From Pseudoalteromonas shioyasakiensis (GTDB taxonomy: Bacteria; Pseudomonadota; Gammaproteobacteria; Enterobacterales; Alteromonadaceae): a DNA stretch of 64,000 bases. How positions within the stretch are numbered: position 1 is the first letter of the stretch; every line of letters begins with the position of its first letter. Of this stretch, positions 36,536 through 45,341 are shown piece after piece. Under the pieces are notes generated by a model. That model did no database searches. It saw only the letters and a program-made list of their open reading frames with translations, and was not told where the DNA came from. The translations under genes and the position numbers were made by a program. The stretch lies in the NCBI GenBank assembly GCA_013391845.1, contig CP058414.1, forward strand, positions 577,001 to 641,000, given 5' to 3'.

Positions 36536-38701
36536 ATGAAAGTTGGCCATTCACTTTGCCTTGCGGCACTCTCTTTAGCTGTTCTATCAGCGTGTAATAA
36601 AGTCCCAGATAATAAAGAGCAAGCCGTTATAACAGAGCAAGTTCAGGTTGTAGCTCCGCTTGCTAAAAAAATACCTCATGAAATGACCATTCATGGTGAC
36701 ACACGTATCGATAACTACTACTGGATGCGTGATGATGAGCGCAAAGATGCCGCTGTTATTACCCATTTAAATGCAGAAAATGCGTATGTTGAAAGCAAGC
36801 TGGCACATACTCAAACGCTACAAAACACCTTGTTCGAAGAGCTTAAAGGACGTATTGAAAAGGATGACGATACCGTACCGACAAAAAAAGGCGATTATTA
36901 CTACTTCTCACAAACGCGCGGTGATGACGAATACCCAGTGTATGTGCGCAGCAAAGATGGCCAAGGAGAGGATAAGCAGGTTATCTTAAATGTGAATGAG
37001 CTGGCTAAAAATCATGACTATTTTGCCGTAACAGGTTTAGCTGTCAGCCCAAATGGCAATTTGCTGGCTTATGGTGAAGACACTGTGAGTCGCCGTATTT
37101 ACACAATTAAAGTAAAAGATTTAACCACAGGTAAAATGCTCACAGAAAGCCTTGAAGGCACGGAAGGTGATGTAGTCTGGGCAAATGACAACAAAACCTT
37201 TTACTACATCAAAAAAGACCTACAAACGCTGTTAGGCTACCAAGTATATCGCCATACGCTAGGCACCCCGCAAGCCGACGACGAACTCGTTTACGAAGAG
37301 AAAAACACCAGTTACTACACCAGTATTTATAAGAGTAAAGACCAACAAGAAATCTATATTAGTCATGGCAGCACCAGTGCTTCGGGTGTCTCGGTTATTG
37401 ATGCTAATGATGTCAAAGCAATGCCAAAACGTTTTATTGAACGCGAAGCAGGGCTTGAATATGACATCAAAAAGTTAGGTGATTGGTATTACATCGTTAC
37501 TAATTTAAATGCTGTTAACTTCCAACTGATGAAAGTGCATCGCGATAAAGCTCATGATAAAGCACAATGGCAAACGATAATTGCTGGTCGTGATAACGTG
37601 AAACTTGAAGGCATTGAGTTATTTAACAATCATTTAGTTTACGAAGAGCGAGAAATGGGGCAAACCCGAATCACTATTCGCGACCTTCGTAACCAACAAG
37701 AGCAAGTCGTTGCGTTTAATGACCCAACTTATATGGTCTTTAGTTATGGTAATCGTGAGTTAGATAACCCTAACTTACGTGTTTACTATTCAAGTATGAC
37801 GACGCCAGGCAGCAGCTACGATATCAACCTAGAAAGTGGCGAAAAAACACTGCTTAAACAGCGTAAAGTGTTAGGTGATTTTAACCCTGACAACTATGCC
37901 TCTGAGCGAGTTTATGTGACTACCCGAGATGGTGTCGATGTTCCTGTTAGCCTTGTTTATCGTAAAGACAAGTTCAAAAAAGACGGCTCTAATCCGCTTA
38001 TGCAATATGGTTATGGTTCGTATGGTGCGACCATGGATCCGAGCTTTTCAAGTTCACGCTTAAGTTTGCTTGATCGTGGTTTTGTGTTTGCGATTGCGCA
38101 TATTCGTGGCTCGCAAATGCTGGGTCGCCCTTGGTACGAAGACGGCAAGTTGCTGAAGAAACAAAACACCTTTAATGATTTTATAGATGTGACTAAGTCT
38201 CTAGCTGCTCAAAAGTATGCTGATAAAGATAATATTTTTGCCATGGGTGGCAGTGCGGGTGGCTTGCTAATGGGGGCTGTTGTTAATCAAGCGCCTGAGC
38301 TATATAAAGGGGTGATTGCCGCAGTACCCTTTGTTGATGTAGTTACGACTATGCTTGATGCCAGCTTACCACTCACAACGAATGAGTATGACGAGTGGGG
38401 TAACCCGAACGATAAAGTCTATTATGATTACATGCTGTCATATTCGCCGTACGACCAAGTTAAGAAGCAGGCTTACCCAAATATGTTAGTTACTACCGGT
38501 TTGCACGACTCACAAGTGCAGTATTTTGAGCCGGCAAAATGGGTTGCTAAGCTACGTGAATATAAAACCGATGATAACCTGTTGCTGTTCAAAACTGACA
38601 TGGAAGCAGGGCATGGCGGTGCTTCTGGGCGCTTTAAAAGCTTGCAAGATACCGCTTTATATTACGCCTTTATGCTCGATTTGGCGGGTATCGAAAAATA
38701 A
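36536..38701 (+). CDS. Oligopeptidase B-like lipoprotein (S9A)
   Basis: 721 aa. Lipoprotein signal peptide with the lipobox VLSAC (Cys20). A beta-propeller domain begins DNYYWMRDDERKD, as in prolyl-oligopeptidase-type S9 enzymes. The catalytic triad is Ser573 (GGSAGG), Asp658 (LHDSQV) and His693 (EAGHGG). It cleaves short peptides after basic residues if it behaves like oligopeptidase B. Lipid anchoring places it in the periplasm, unlike cytosolic E. coli PtrB. It would suit degradation of peptides released by the subtilase encoded just upstream. AGGAA precedes the ATG. Confidence 0.92.
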   Translation: MKVGHSLCLAALSLAVLSACNKVPDNKEQAVITEQVQVVAPLAKKIPHEMTIHGDTRIDNYYWMRDDERKDAAVITHLNAENAYVESKLAHTQTLQNTLFEELKGRIEKDDDTVPTKKGDYYYFSQTRGDDEYPVYVRSKDGQGEDKQVILNVNELAKNHDYFAVTGLAVSPNGNLLAYGEDTVSRRIYTIKVKDLTTGKMLTESLEGTEGDVVWANDNKTFYYIKKDLQTLLGYQVYRHTLGTPQADDELVYEEKNTSYYTSIYKSKDQQEIYISHGSTSASGVSVIDANDVKAMPKRFIEREAGLEYDIKKLGDWYYIVTNLNAVNFQLMKVHRDKAHDKAQWQTIIAGRDNVKLEGIELFNNHLVYEEREMGQTRITIRDLRNQQEQVVAFNDPTYMVFSYGNRELDNPNLRVYYSSMTTPGSSYDINLESGEKTLLKQRKVLGDFNPDNYASERVYVTTRDGVDVPVSLVYRKDKFKKDGSNPLMQYGYGSYGATMDPSFSSSRLSLLDRGFVFAIAHIRGSQMLGRPWYEDGKLLKKQNTFNDFIDVTKSLAAQKYADKDNIFAMGGSAGGLLMGAVVNQAPELYKGVIAAVPFVDVVTTMLDASLPLTTNEYDEWGNPNDKVYYDYMLSYSPYDQVKKQAYPNMLVTTGLHDSQVQYFEPAKWVAKLREYKTDDNLLLFKTDMEAGHGGASGRFKSLQDTALYYAFMLDLAGIEK

Positions 38702-38722
38702 TAACAACACAGGCATCCGTGA

Positions 38723-40198
38723 TTAAGCGGGTGCCTGCATAGCTAAATTAAAACGAAATTCACTGCCTTTTCCTAAGGTACTTTTTACGTTTATTTCACT
38801 ATCCATTAGGGTGAGCAGTTGCTTGCAAATAGCGAGCCCTAAGCCTGTTGAGCCTCGTTTTATACTATTACGCGCCTGATAGTGAGGTTCGAAAATCGCA
38901 TTGAGTTCATCCTCATGAATACCAACCCCGGTATCAGACACTGCCACGTATAACTGATCACTTTGTTGGCTAACCTTAACGGCAATTTCACCGCCATTTG
39001 GTGTGTGCCGAATGGCATTTTCGATTAAGTTTGTAAGCACCCGCTCTAATTTTGCGATGTCTGCCGTCACGGTAAAATCGCAAATTTCGGGAATAACCTT
39101 GAGTGAAATTCCTGCTGATTGCGCTGTTAGAGCAAGCTTTGCTACACAATCATAAATCAACTCGCCCAAATTAAAGGTCTCGGATTGTATTTTTACTTGG
39201 CCGCATTCTAAATTAGCCAATTCAAAAATTTGCTCAATCAGCTGTTTTAGTTGCTGGCAATTATCCATTGCAAGGTTGAGATAATGACGTTGCTCAGGCT
39301 CGTTTAAGTGGCTATTCGGTTTATTGATCACCTCCAGAAAGCCGTGCAGTGAAGATAGCGGCGTACGTAAATCGTGTGATAAGTGAGTGAGTAACTCTCG
39401 GCGTTGTTTATCGGCTTGCTGTAATGACTGAAACTGCTCATCAATACGCGCCAGCATGGCGTTGACGCCTTTACTTAAATTGCCTATTTCATCATGAGCT
39501 GTGTAGCTAGAATCCAATGACATTTTGGTTAGGCTGTAGTTAGCCGCTTCTATTTTATTAAGCTCTTTATTGAGTTTTTTTAGTGGTAAGGTGAAAAACC
39601 GAAATAACAGCAACATCGCAATAAAGAGCGCAACTAAGGCGGCTACAAACCACATAGCGGCAAGCCAAAGGTTATCATTGGCTTTAATGTTTTTAAGGGT
39701 TGTATCGTAATCTTGCCCGCCAATAATCACGTATAAATAGCCTTGCAGCTGTTGCTGATTATGAACCGACGCAGTTGAAAATATTTTTACGCCATCTTTG
39801 CTGCGCGGATCGTCACCATAAATCGGTGTGGCAGTTGGGTCTTCAATTAGTTTCTGTATTGGGCCTAAGTTTATTTGTTGCCTAACGACTTGCCCCGGCT
39901 TGGCTGAATAAGTCAGTAAATGACCTTCAGGGTCTACAAAATAAAACTCAAAAGCTGGGCCAAGTATCATTAGTGTGTGGAATAGGTTTTCTAGCGCATC
40001 ATAGTCATACACACCTTGTTTGATCAGTGGATTGTCGTGCACTAAATGCTCGGCTAGTTGGAGGTGCAAGTTTTGCTGGGCATGGTGTACAGAGCTTTGC
40101 TCTAATTGCTTGCTCCAATTTAAAACCAGCGCACATAACAGGCTAAAAATAAGCACCAATGACCAAGCAAGTTTTTGATAAAGCGTCATTGATTTCAT
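38723..40198 (-). CDS. Two-component sensor histidine kinase
   Basis: 491 aa. Membrane helix near 10-28, periplasmic sensor ~30-170, second helix ~178-200, HAMP, HisKA with phospho-acceptor in THLSHDLRTPLSSL, and HATPase_c (N-box LTNLIENAIRHTPNGGE, G-boxes DTGVGI and GSTGLGLAI). Its ATG shares one base with the response regulator stop (TAATG). The stop codon is within a hairpin (38710-38737) that may end transcription. Distal gene of the spondin operon. Confidence 0.95.
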   Translation of the reverse strand: MKSMTLYQKLAWSLVLIFSLLCALVLNWSKQLEQSSVHHAQQNLHLQLAEHLVHDNPLIKQGVYDYDALENLFHTLMILGPAFEFYFVDPEGHLLTYSAKPGQVVRQQINLGPIQKLIEDPTATPIYGDDPRSKDGVKIFSTASVHNQQQLQGYLYVIIGGQDYDTTLKNIKANDNLWLAAMWFVAALVALFIAMLLLFRFFTLPLKKLNKELNKIEAANYSLTKMSLDSSYTAHDEIGNLSKGVNAMLARIDEQFQSLQQADKQRRELLTHLSHDLRTPLSSLHGFLEVINKPNSHLNEPEQRHYLNLAMDNCQQLKQLIEQIFELANLECGQVKIQSETFNLGELIYDCVAKLALTAQSAGISLKVIPEICDFTVTADIAKLERVLTNLIENAIRHTPNGGEIAVKVSQQSDQLYVAVSDTGVGIHEDELNAIFEPHYQARNSIKRGSTGLGLAICKQLLTLMDSEINVKSTLGKGSEFRFNLAMQAPA

Positions 40199-40923
40199 TA
40201 GCTTGCACTCAACTGACCTGGATTTAGTTTATAACCTACACCCCAGACTGTTTCTATAAAGGTTGCTGGGTGATGCTGCTCAAATTTACTACGTAAACGG
40301 TTTATATGAGAATTGACTGTATGCTCGTAGCCGCTGTGTTGATAACCCCATACTTGGTCAAGTAACTGTTGGCGACTAAAAACATGATTTGGGTGCTTGG
40401 CAAAGTAAACGAGTAAATCAAATTCGGTAGCGGTTAAGTTAATTGCCTTATCAGCTAAAAATGCTTGGTGGCTGGTAAATTCAATGTGAAGCTCTCCAAG
40501 TTGAATTGCCGCTTGAGCGCTGTCTTCATGATGTGATTGGGCTGCTATCAGTTGCGACCTATGCCGTAATTGAGTTTTTATTCGTGCTTGTAACTCTCTA
40601 GCGAAAAAAGGTTTGCAAATGTAATCATCAGCGCCCATTTCCAGACCAATCACTCTGTCCATGTCACTACTGAGTGCGGTTAGTAAAATAACAGCAATGC
40701 TTGGGTAGTGCTCTTTAATTTTGCGACATAAGCTCAAGCCATCCATTTGTGGTAGGTTGATATCGAGCAGTACTAAGCCATAGCTCGAGCTGGCAAGCTT
40801 CTTTATTGCAGCCTCTGCGCTCGATGCTTCATCAATATGTAAGTTCAGGCAGTGTAATTGCGTGCTGATAAGTTGGCGTATTGCTCTATCATCTTCGACG
40901 ATTAATAATTTTTCTTGGCGCAT
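40198..40923 (-). CDS. OmpR-family response regulator
   Basis: 241 aa. Receiver domain with the phosphorylated Asp in LVLLDINLPQMDG and Lys in CKPF, then a winged-helix DNA-binding domain (TATEFDLLVYFAKHPNHVFS, YEHTVNSHINRLRSKF). GGAG lies 7 nt before the ATG. Coupled with the sensor kinase gene and 58 bp after the spondin lipoprotein gene, so it likely belongs to one operon and may regulate it. Confidence 0.95.
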   Translation of the reverse strand: MRQEKLLIVEDDRAIRQLISTQLHCLNLHIDEASSAEAAIKKLASSSYGLVLLDINLPQMDGLSLCRKIKEHYPSIAVILLTALSSDMDRVIGLEMGADDYICKPFFARELQARIKTQLRHRSQLIAAQSHHEDSAQAAIQLGELHIEFTSHQAFLADKAINLTATEFDLLVYFAKHPNHVFSRQQLLDQVWGYQHSGYEHTVNSHINRLRSKFEQHHPATFIETVWGVGYKLNPGQLSAS

Positions 40924-40981
40924 TGCTTACTCCAAATCACAGAGGCACATCCTTATAACCTCGGTGTAAGGAGTGCGATTA

Positions 40982-41710
40982 TTATTGCGTCCGCGTTATC
41001 TTGATCCGAGCAACCGGGTTATCAAACTTATGCTGGCTAGTGAGCACTGAGTTTGCAAGGCCATCATCTTGACTAACCACACCTGGGTGCATTGCAACAC
41101 GGTTAGTATCGTCGCGCATTTCGTTGTAACCTTCGCCTGAGTCAGCAGGACCAGGGATCGTGCCTTGTGCTTCAGAGTTAGCTTCTGTGCCTGCATCATA
41201 GGCAAAACTAGTGCGAGACAGTGACTCATTAACCGCTAACGAAGACACGTCTATAGCATTAAGACCGGTAAACGCGTCATTTGTATTCACCAACATGGTT
41301 GCTAAGCTGATTTTTAATGAATCAAGCTCACCTGTCGTCAGGGTCAATGTGACTTGCTCCCCAGGTGGTAATGGGCTTTCGTCGGAAGCTGCTTGCATTG
41401 TCATTTCTGCAGCGAGTAGCTCGCTGTTATCGCCGCCTTCAGCAATAATTTCAAGAGCTTCAGATGCTGGCTCGCCAATTTGCCAAAGCATGCCTTCTGT
41501 GTGAGCAATCACAGCAATAGGAGAAAATGGCTGGGCAGCAGTGAGGTTGACTACCTCCACCATAAATTGATGATTTGTCGCCATCTCACCCATTTCCATT
41601 GTCATTTCTTCAAGCGCTTCATCCATGTTGTCTGATGATTTATCTGAATCCCCACAGGCTGCAAGGCCGGCGCTCAATGCGAGGATAATTAAGCTTTTTG
41701 AAAAGCGCAT
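40982..41710 (-). CDS. Spondin_N-domain lipoprotein
   Basis: 242 aa. Lipobox LAAC (Cys19) after MRFSKSLIILALSAG; an acidic linker; then a Spondin_N-type beta-sandwich (MVEVVNLTAAQPFSPIAVIA, ending VARIKITRTQ). The pattern AYDAGTEANSEAQGTIPGPA recurs in the neighbouring protein, so the two are paralogues. AGGAGG precedes the ATG. Spondin domains mediate adhesion or matrix contacts in animals; their bacterial role is unknown. Confidence 0.85.
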   Translation of the reverse strand: MRFSKSLIILALSAGLAACGDSDKSSDNMDEALEEMTMEMGEMATNHQFMVEVVNLTAAQPFSPIAVIAHTEGMLWQIGEPASEALEIIAEGGDNSELLAAEMTMQAASDESPLPPGEQVTLTLTTGELDSLKISLATMLVNTNDAFTGLNAIDVSSLAVNESLSRTSFAYDAGTEANSEAQGTIPGPADSGEGYNEMRDDTNRVAMHPGVVSQDDGLANSVLTSQHKFDNPVARIKITRTQ

Positions 41711-41719
41711 AATAACCTC

Positions 41720-42421
41720 CTATTTAACCGTAACTGTTAGCATCGCAACTGGGTTTAACCATCTGTGTACTGTGTTATCGAGATCGCTCATCCCCGCTTC
41801 TAAATCGTCGTCACCTAAATTACCCGGATGAATATGCACCATCATATTTGTTTCGCTACTGGTGACGCCGCTGCCATTCATACCCGCATTGCCACCCGGT
41901 GCAGCAGGAATGCCTGGCGTGCCCGGCATGCCTGAGCCCTCAACAACAAGCTCATCATTGGCTTCGGTACCCGCATCATACGCATTGAGATAAACAGTGT
42001 AGGTACCAGCTTCTGCTGGGATCATCCAACTATCTAAACCTACAAAGCCATCATTGGTAGGCAGTAGCATTGCTGTTAGAGATAAGTAGTTATTGCCATC
42101 CTTGGTGGATAAGCTAGCCATCGTTGAGCTTGCTGGTGCCAGTAAACCTTCAGCTGGGTTGGCAACCATATCGCTGTTTGCGGCTGTGGCTTCACTCATT
42201 AACGGCTCGAGATTGCCGCCCTCAGCCATCGTTTGTAAGGCTGTAGAAGCAGGCATTGCAACGCTGAAAAGTTTGTTGTCACTGTTATGAGCAGTAATGA
42301 GAATAGGGGTAAAGTGTAAACCTTGCGTGAGGTTAGTTAGTTTTATATCAAGCTCAGCAGCGTGGCTTGCAAGGCTGGTTACTGCGCATGCAGCGAACAA
42401 AGTTAAAGGTAAAGCTTTCAT
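41720..42421 (-). CDS. Spondin_N-domain secreted protein
   Basis: 233 aa from ATG 42421 (AGGA 7 nt upstream; an in-frame opening up to 42484 has no site). Signal peptide MKALPLTLFAACAVTSLASH with cleavage near HAAELD, not lipidated. Spondin_N fold (IKLTNLTQGLHFTPILITAH, AYDAGTEANDELVVEGSGMP, ending PVAMLTVTVK). A Gly/Pro-rich loop (PGTPGIPAAPGGNAGMNGSG) is notable. First gene of the operon with the paralogous lipoprotein and a two-component system. Confidence 0.85.
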   Translation of the reverse strand: MKALPLTLFAACAVTSLASHAAELDIKLTNLTQGLHFTPILITAHNSDNKLFSVAMPASTALQTMAEGGNLEPLMSEATAANSDMVANPAEGLLAPASSTMASLSTKDGNNYLSLTAMLLPTNDGFVGLDSWMIPAEAGTYTVYLNAYDAGTEANDELVVEGSGMPGTPGIPAAPGGNAGMNGSGVTSSETNMMVHIHPGNLGDDDLEAGMSDLDNTVHRWLNPVAMLTVTVK

Positions 42422-42626
42422 ATTAGATTCCTGTTTTTGATGATTCAAAATCAGTATCGAATAGCAATATCCAGAAACCTTCACGAAGTTATCACATTTT
42501 TATCACAACGTTGATTACAGCCTTTTGTGTTGGTTGAGAGCTTTAAATTTAATCAATTTAGCTAGGGTAAAAGGTCATTAAGGTTTATAGTAGAGAAATA
42601 AACAGACCCATAACAAGGAATTTAAA

Positions 42627-42998
42627 ATGGATGATAATCAAAAAGTTGAAATAATTGTGGCAGATAAAGAGCAGCGCATGTGGGCAATGTTTTGTCACTT
42701 AAGTGCCTTAGCTGGCTTGCTTTTCCCGTTCGGCTCGGTAATTGGGCCTTTGATTGTTTGGCTTGTAAAAAAAGAAGAAATGCCGCTCGTTGCAGAGCAT
42801 GGCCGCAAGTCATTAAACTTTCAATTAACCATGATGATCGCCTACATTGTCTGCTTCATGCTGATGTTTGTTGTCATTGGTGTCATTCTGCTGCCATTGG
42901 TAGCGCTATTCTCATTAATTATGGTGGTAGTATCGGCGATTAAAGCCAACGATGGTAAAGAAGTTAAATACCCAATGGCGATAGAATTTATAAAGTAA
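42627..42998 (+). CDS. DUF4870 membrane protein
   Basis: 123 aa, three membrane helices. The start RMWAMFCHLSALAGLLFPFG and HGRKSLNFQLT are the DUF4870 signature. Function unknown; small inner-membrane protein. AAGGA lies 8 nt before the ATG. A terminator follows directly. Confidence 0.9.
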   Translation: MDDNQKVEIIVADKEQRMWAMFCHLSALAGLLFPFGSVIGPLIVWLVKKEEMPLVAEHGRKSLNFQLTMMIAYIVCFMLMFVVIGVILLPLVALFSLIMVVVSAIKANDGKEVKYPMAIEFIK

Positions 42999-43016
42999 GG
43001 TGGTTTGGGTATATTA

Positions 43017-43045
43017 AAAGCTCAGCCGTTTGCTGAGCTTTTTTA
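43017..43045 (+). terminator. Terminator after the DUF4870 gene
   Basis: AAAGCTCAGC and GCTGAGCTTT form a 10-bp stem with a short CGTTT loop, followed by a T run that ends 5 nt before the next start codon. It lies inside the apparent longer reading frame of the next gene and argues against an upstream start there. Confidence 0.9.
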
Positions 43046-43049
43046 TGTT

Positions 43050-43490
43050 ATGTTTATGGCCTATTTATCGTTATTTCTCAGCGCGTTTATTTCCGCAACC
43101 TTATTACCTAGCTCTTCAGAATTAGTGATGACTGCTATGATAGCCAGTGGTGACTATCTACTTTGGTTGTTATGGCTAAGTGCAACCGTGGGCAATGTGC
43201 TTGGGAGTTGCGTGAATTATTGGCTGGGCACGCAAGTCATGCGATTTAAAGACCGCAAATGGTTTCCCGTTTCAGAAAAGTCGATAGACAAAGCCGAAAA
43301 GCAATTCAATAAGTACGGTATTTACAGTTTGTTGTTTGCTTGGCTGCCTATTGTTGGGGACCCTTTAACGGTTGTTGGCGGAATTTTTAGGGTTAAGTTT
43401 TCGCTCTTTTTGTTTCTCGTAACCCTAGGCAAAGGCGCACGTTATTTAGCTGTGCTTGCCTTTGCGGTAGGGCTAGAAAAACTATTTTAG
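43050..43490 (+). CDS. YqaA/DedA-like membrane protein
   Basis: 146 aa from ATG 43050 (or ATG 43056). The opening frame reaches 43005 but would translate a terminator hairpin. Four membrane helices; landmarks are FISATLLPSSSELVMTAMIA, ATVGNVLGSCVNYWLGTQ and AWLPIVGDPLTVVGGIFR, the YqaA subgroup of the DedA/SNARE-associated superfamily (lipid-scramblase-like). No ribosome site is visible because the terminator stem occupies its place. Convergent 4-bp overlap with folX. Confidence 0.88.
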   Translation: MFMAYLSLFLSAFISATLLPSSSELVMTAMIASGDYLLWLLWLSATVGNVLGSCVNYWLGTQVMRFKDRKWFPVSEKSIDKAEKQFNKYGIYSLLFAWLPIVGDPLTVVGGIFRVKFSLFLFLVTLGKGARYLAVLAFAVGLEKLF

Positions 43491-43846
43491 CTTTTTTGCC
43501 AATCAAGGGTCAGTGATACTGAATCAGCAAAACGCAGCGCATGAGGTTTATCGACGCGCACTTTGGCATAGTGAACACTTTGATGCTGGTGGCAAATTGC
43601 TAAAATTTCAGCAACCAATTTTTCTAATAGCAAAAAGTGGCCTTCTTCGACAAGGCTGATCACTTCTTTGGTGATGGTCTTGTAGTTTAGTGCTTTATCA
43701 ACCGCATCAGTCTCACAAGCTTGATCAGCAGGGTAATGAATTTCTAAATTAATCACTACATCTTGTTTTTTCTCACGTTCCTCAGGGTTAAAACCAATAA
43801 AGGTTCGTAGCCTGAGATTAGTGACATTAATAATTGCGTTGGCCAT
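43487..43846 (-). CDS. folX: Dihydroneopterin triphosphate 2'-epimerase
   Basis: 119 aa, FolB-like T-fold. LRLRTFIGFNPEEREKKQDV, HYPADQA, LNYKTITKEV, LLEKLVAEIL and KPHALRFADSVSLTLDW track E. coli FolX closely, rather than the aldolase FolB. Converts 7,8-dihydroneopterin triphosphate to dihydromonapterin triphosphate. Distal gene of folM-folE-folX, 2 bp after folE. Confidence 0.9.
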   Translation of the reverse strand: MANAIINVTNLRLRTFIGFNPEEREKKQDVVINLEIHYPADQACETDAVDKALNYKTITKEVISLVEEGHFLLLEKLVAEILAICHQHQSVHYAKVRVDKPHALRFADSVSLTLDWQKS

Positions 43847-43848
43847 CG

Positions 43849-44403
43849 TTACCCTCTAACTAGTTGTAAGAACTCGTTACGGGTTTTTGGATCGGCTCTG
43901 AAGTTACCTAACATAACTGATGTACGCATACTCGAGTTTTGCTTTTCAACACCGCGCATCATCATACACATGTGCTTTGCTTCAACAATTACGCCAACGC
44001 CTTTCGCACCAGTCACTTCTTCAACCGCTTTAGCAATTTGGTGGGTTAGCTGTTCTTGAATTTGAAAACGACGAGCATACATGTCAACAATACGAGCAAA
44101 CTTTGACAAGCCAAGTACTTTACCGTTTGGGATATAAGCAATATGACAGCGGCCAACGAACGGCAGTAAGTGATGTTCACACATAGAGTAAAGCTCAATG
44201 TCTTGGATCAATACCATATCATCGGCATCTGAAGTAAATACCGCATTGTTGGTGATTTCATCTAATGTTTGACGATAGCCTTTAGTCAGATACTCCATCG
44301 CTTTTGCAGCGCGCTTTGGTGTGTCGAGTAATCCTTCACGAGCAGGATCTTCACCCACTGCGCTAATTATTTGCTGGTAACTGTTTTTTAAATCATCGTG
44401 CAT
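43849..44403 (-). CDS. folE: GTP cyclohydrolase I
   Basis: 184 aa. Type I enzyme: zinc-binding [20 protein letters not shown] and C-terminal [17 protein letters not shown] (Cys/His ligands), RFQIQEQLT. It makes 7,8-dihydroneopterin triphosphate from GTP, the first step for folate and monapterin. Lies between folM (18 bp upstream) and folX, so this copy is dedicated to tetrahydromonapterin by context. Confidence 0.97.
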   Translation of the reverse strand: MHDDLKNSYQQIISAVGEDPAREGLLDTPKRAAKAMEYLTKGYRQTLDEITNNAVFTSDADDMVLIQDIELYSMCEHHLLPFVGRCHIAYIPNGKVLGLSKFARIVDMYARRFQIQEQLTHQIAKAVEEVTGAKGVGVIVEAKHMCMMMRGVEKQNSSMRTSVMLGNFRADPKTRNEFLQLVRG

Positions 44404-44421
44404 AGCTTTCTCAGTAATTCG

Positions 44422-45141
44422 TTATTTTAAATGTCTGCCACCATCAACAGGCATAGAACGACCTGTGATGTAGTGACTGTTTAGTAATAGTTCTACGCTG
44501 TTAATAATCTCGGCGCAGCCGGGCTCAATGCCCATTAGCGATTTCTTTAATGTTTTTGCTTTGTACTCGTCGCTGTCGTGTTCGTTAAAAATGATCAACG
44601 AAGGCGCAATTGCATTTACTTTAATGGCAGGTGCGAATTTAGCAGCAAACGACTTGGTTAAATTATCAAGCGCCGCTTTACTTGCAGCATAAGCTAGGTG
44701 TTTAGGACTGCCTTTCTCAACGACATAATCGGTTAAATGAATAATATCTGCGGCTTGGCCACTGTTTTGCTGATAATGTAATAGCAAGTCAGAGGCTGCT
44801 AAATTGATTAAATAGGGCGCTTTGGCGTGAATACGCATCATGTTGTCAAATAGGTCTGCGTAATCGTGGTTATTTGCTTCACAGTCCCAGCTAGACGCAT
44901 TATGGATAATTGCTTTGAGTTGGTTGGTATGGGTTTTTAATTCTTCAATAAAATGCCCGATAGCTTGGTCATTATTAAAATCGGCATGGATACAAATGGC
45001 ACCTTTACCTGCAAGCACATCAATCGCTTCATGACGGGTACGGTAAGTTACTATTATTTCTTGCCCTTGCGCTAAAAAGTGCTCGGCCACAGCGAGTCCA
45101 ATACGTTGGCCTGCGCCAGTAATTAAAATGGGCGATGACAT
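44422..45141 (-). CDS. folM: Dihydromonapterin reductase
   Basis: 239 aa short-chain dehydrogenase: ILITGAGQRIGLAVAEHFLA (NADPH loop), catalytic YAASKAALDNL, and SLIIFNEHDSDEYKAK plus a C-terminal GGRHLK as in FolM/PTR1-like reductases. It reduces dihydromonapterin to tetrahydromonapterin, a cofactor for phenylalanine hydroxylase in some bacteria. Context with folE and folX supports that role; phhA is not in the window. Confidence 0.9.
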   Translation of the reverse strand: MSSPILITGAGQRIGLAVAEHFLAQGQEIIVTYRTRHEAIDVLAGKGAICIHADFNNDQAIGHFIEELKTHTNQLKAIIHNASSWDCEANNHDYADLFDNMMRIHAKAPYLINLAASDLLLHYQQNSGQAADIIHLTDYVVEKGSPKHLAYAASKAALDNLTKSFAAKFAPAIKVNAIAPSLIIFNEHDSDEYKAKTLKKSLMGIEPGCAEIINSVELLLNSHYITGRSMPVDGGRHLK

Positions 45142-45341
45142 AAACTAATATAAAACCTTAGATTTTTGATTTGAAAAGTAATGTATTTAACTGTAACAAC
45201 TATAAACCAAATTACAGAACTATTTCACCTTTACTGCATTCATGTTGCCAAACATTCTACGCAATACTGGCAATCATAGATCAGTTGCCCGGTTTTCAGT
45301 CTCAGGCATAATAGCCATACTTGATACTTTTCTTTTTCATT

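Noticed and set aside
43005..43049. Upstream extension of the YqaA-like gene
   Set aside because: Would translate through a terminator hairpin; later ATGs are a better start.
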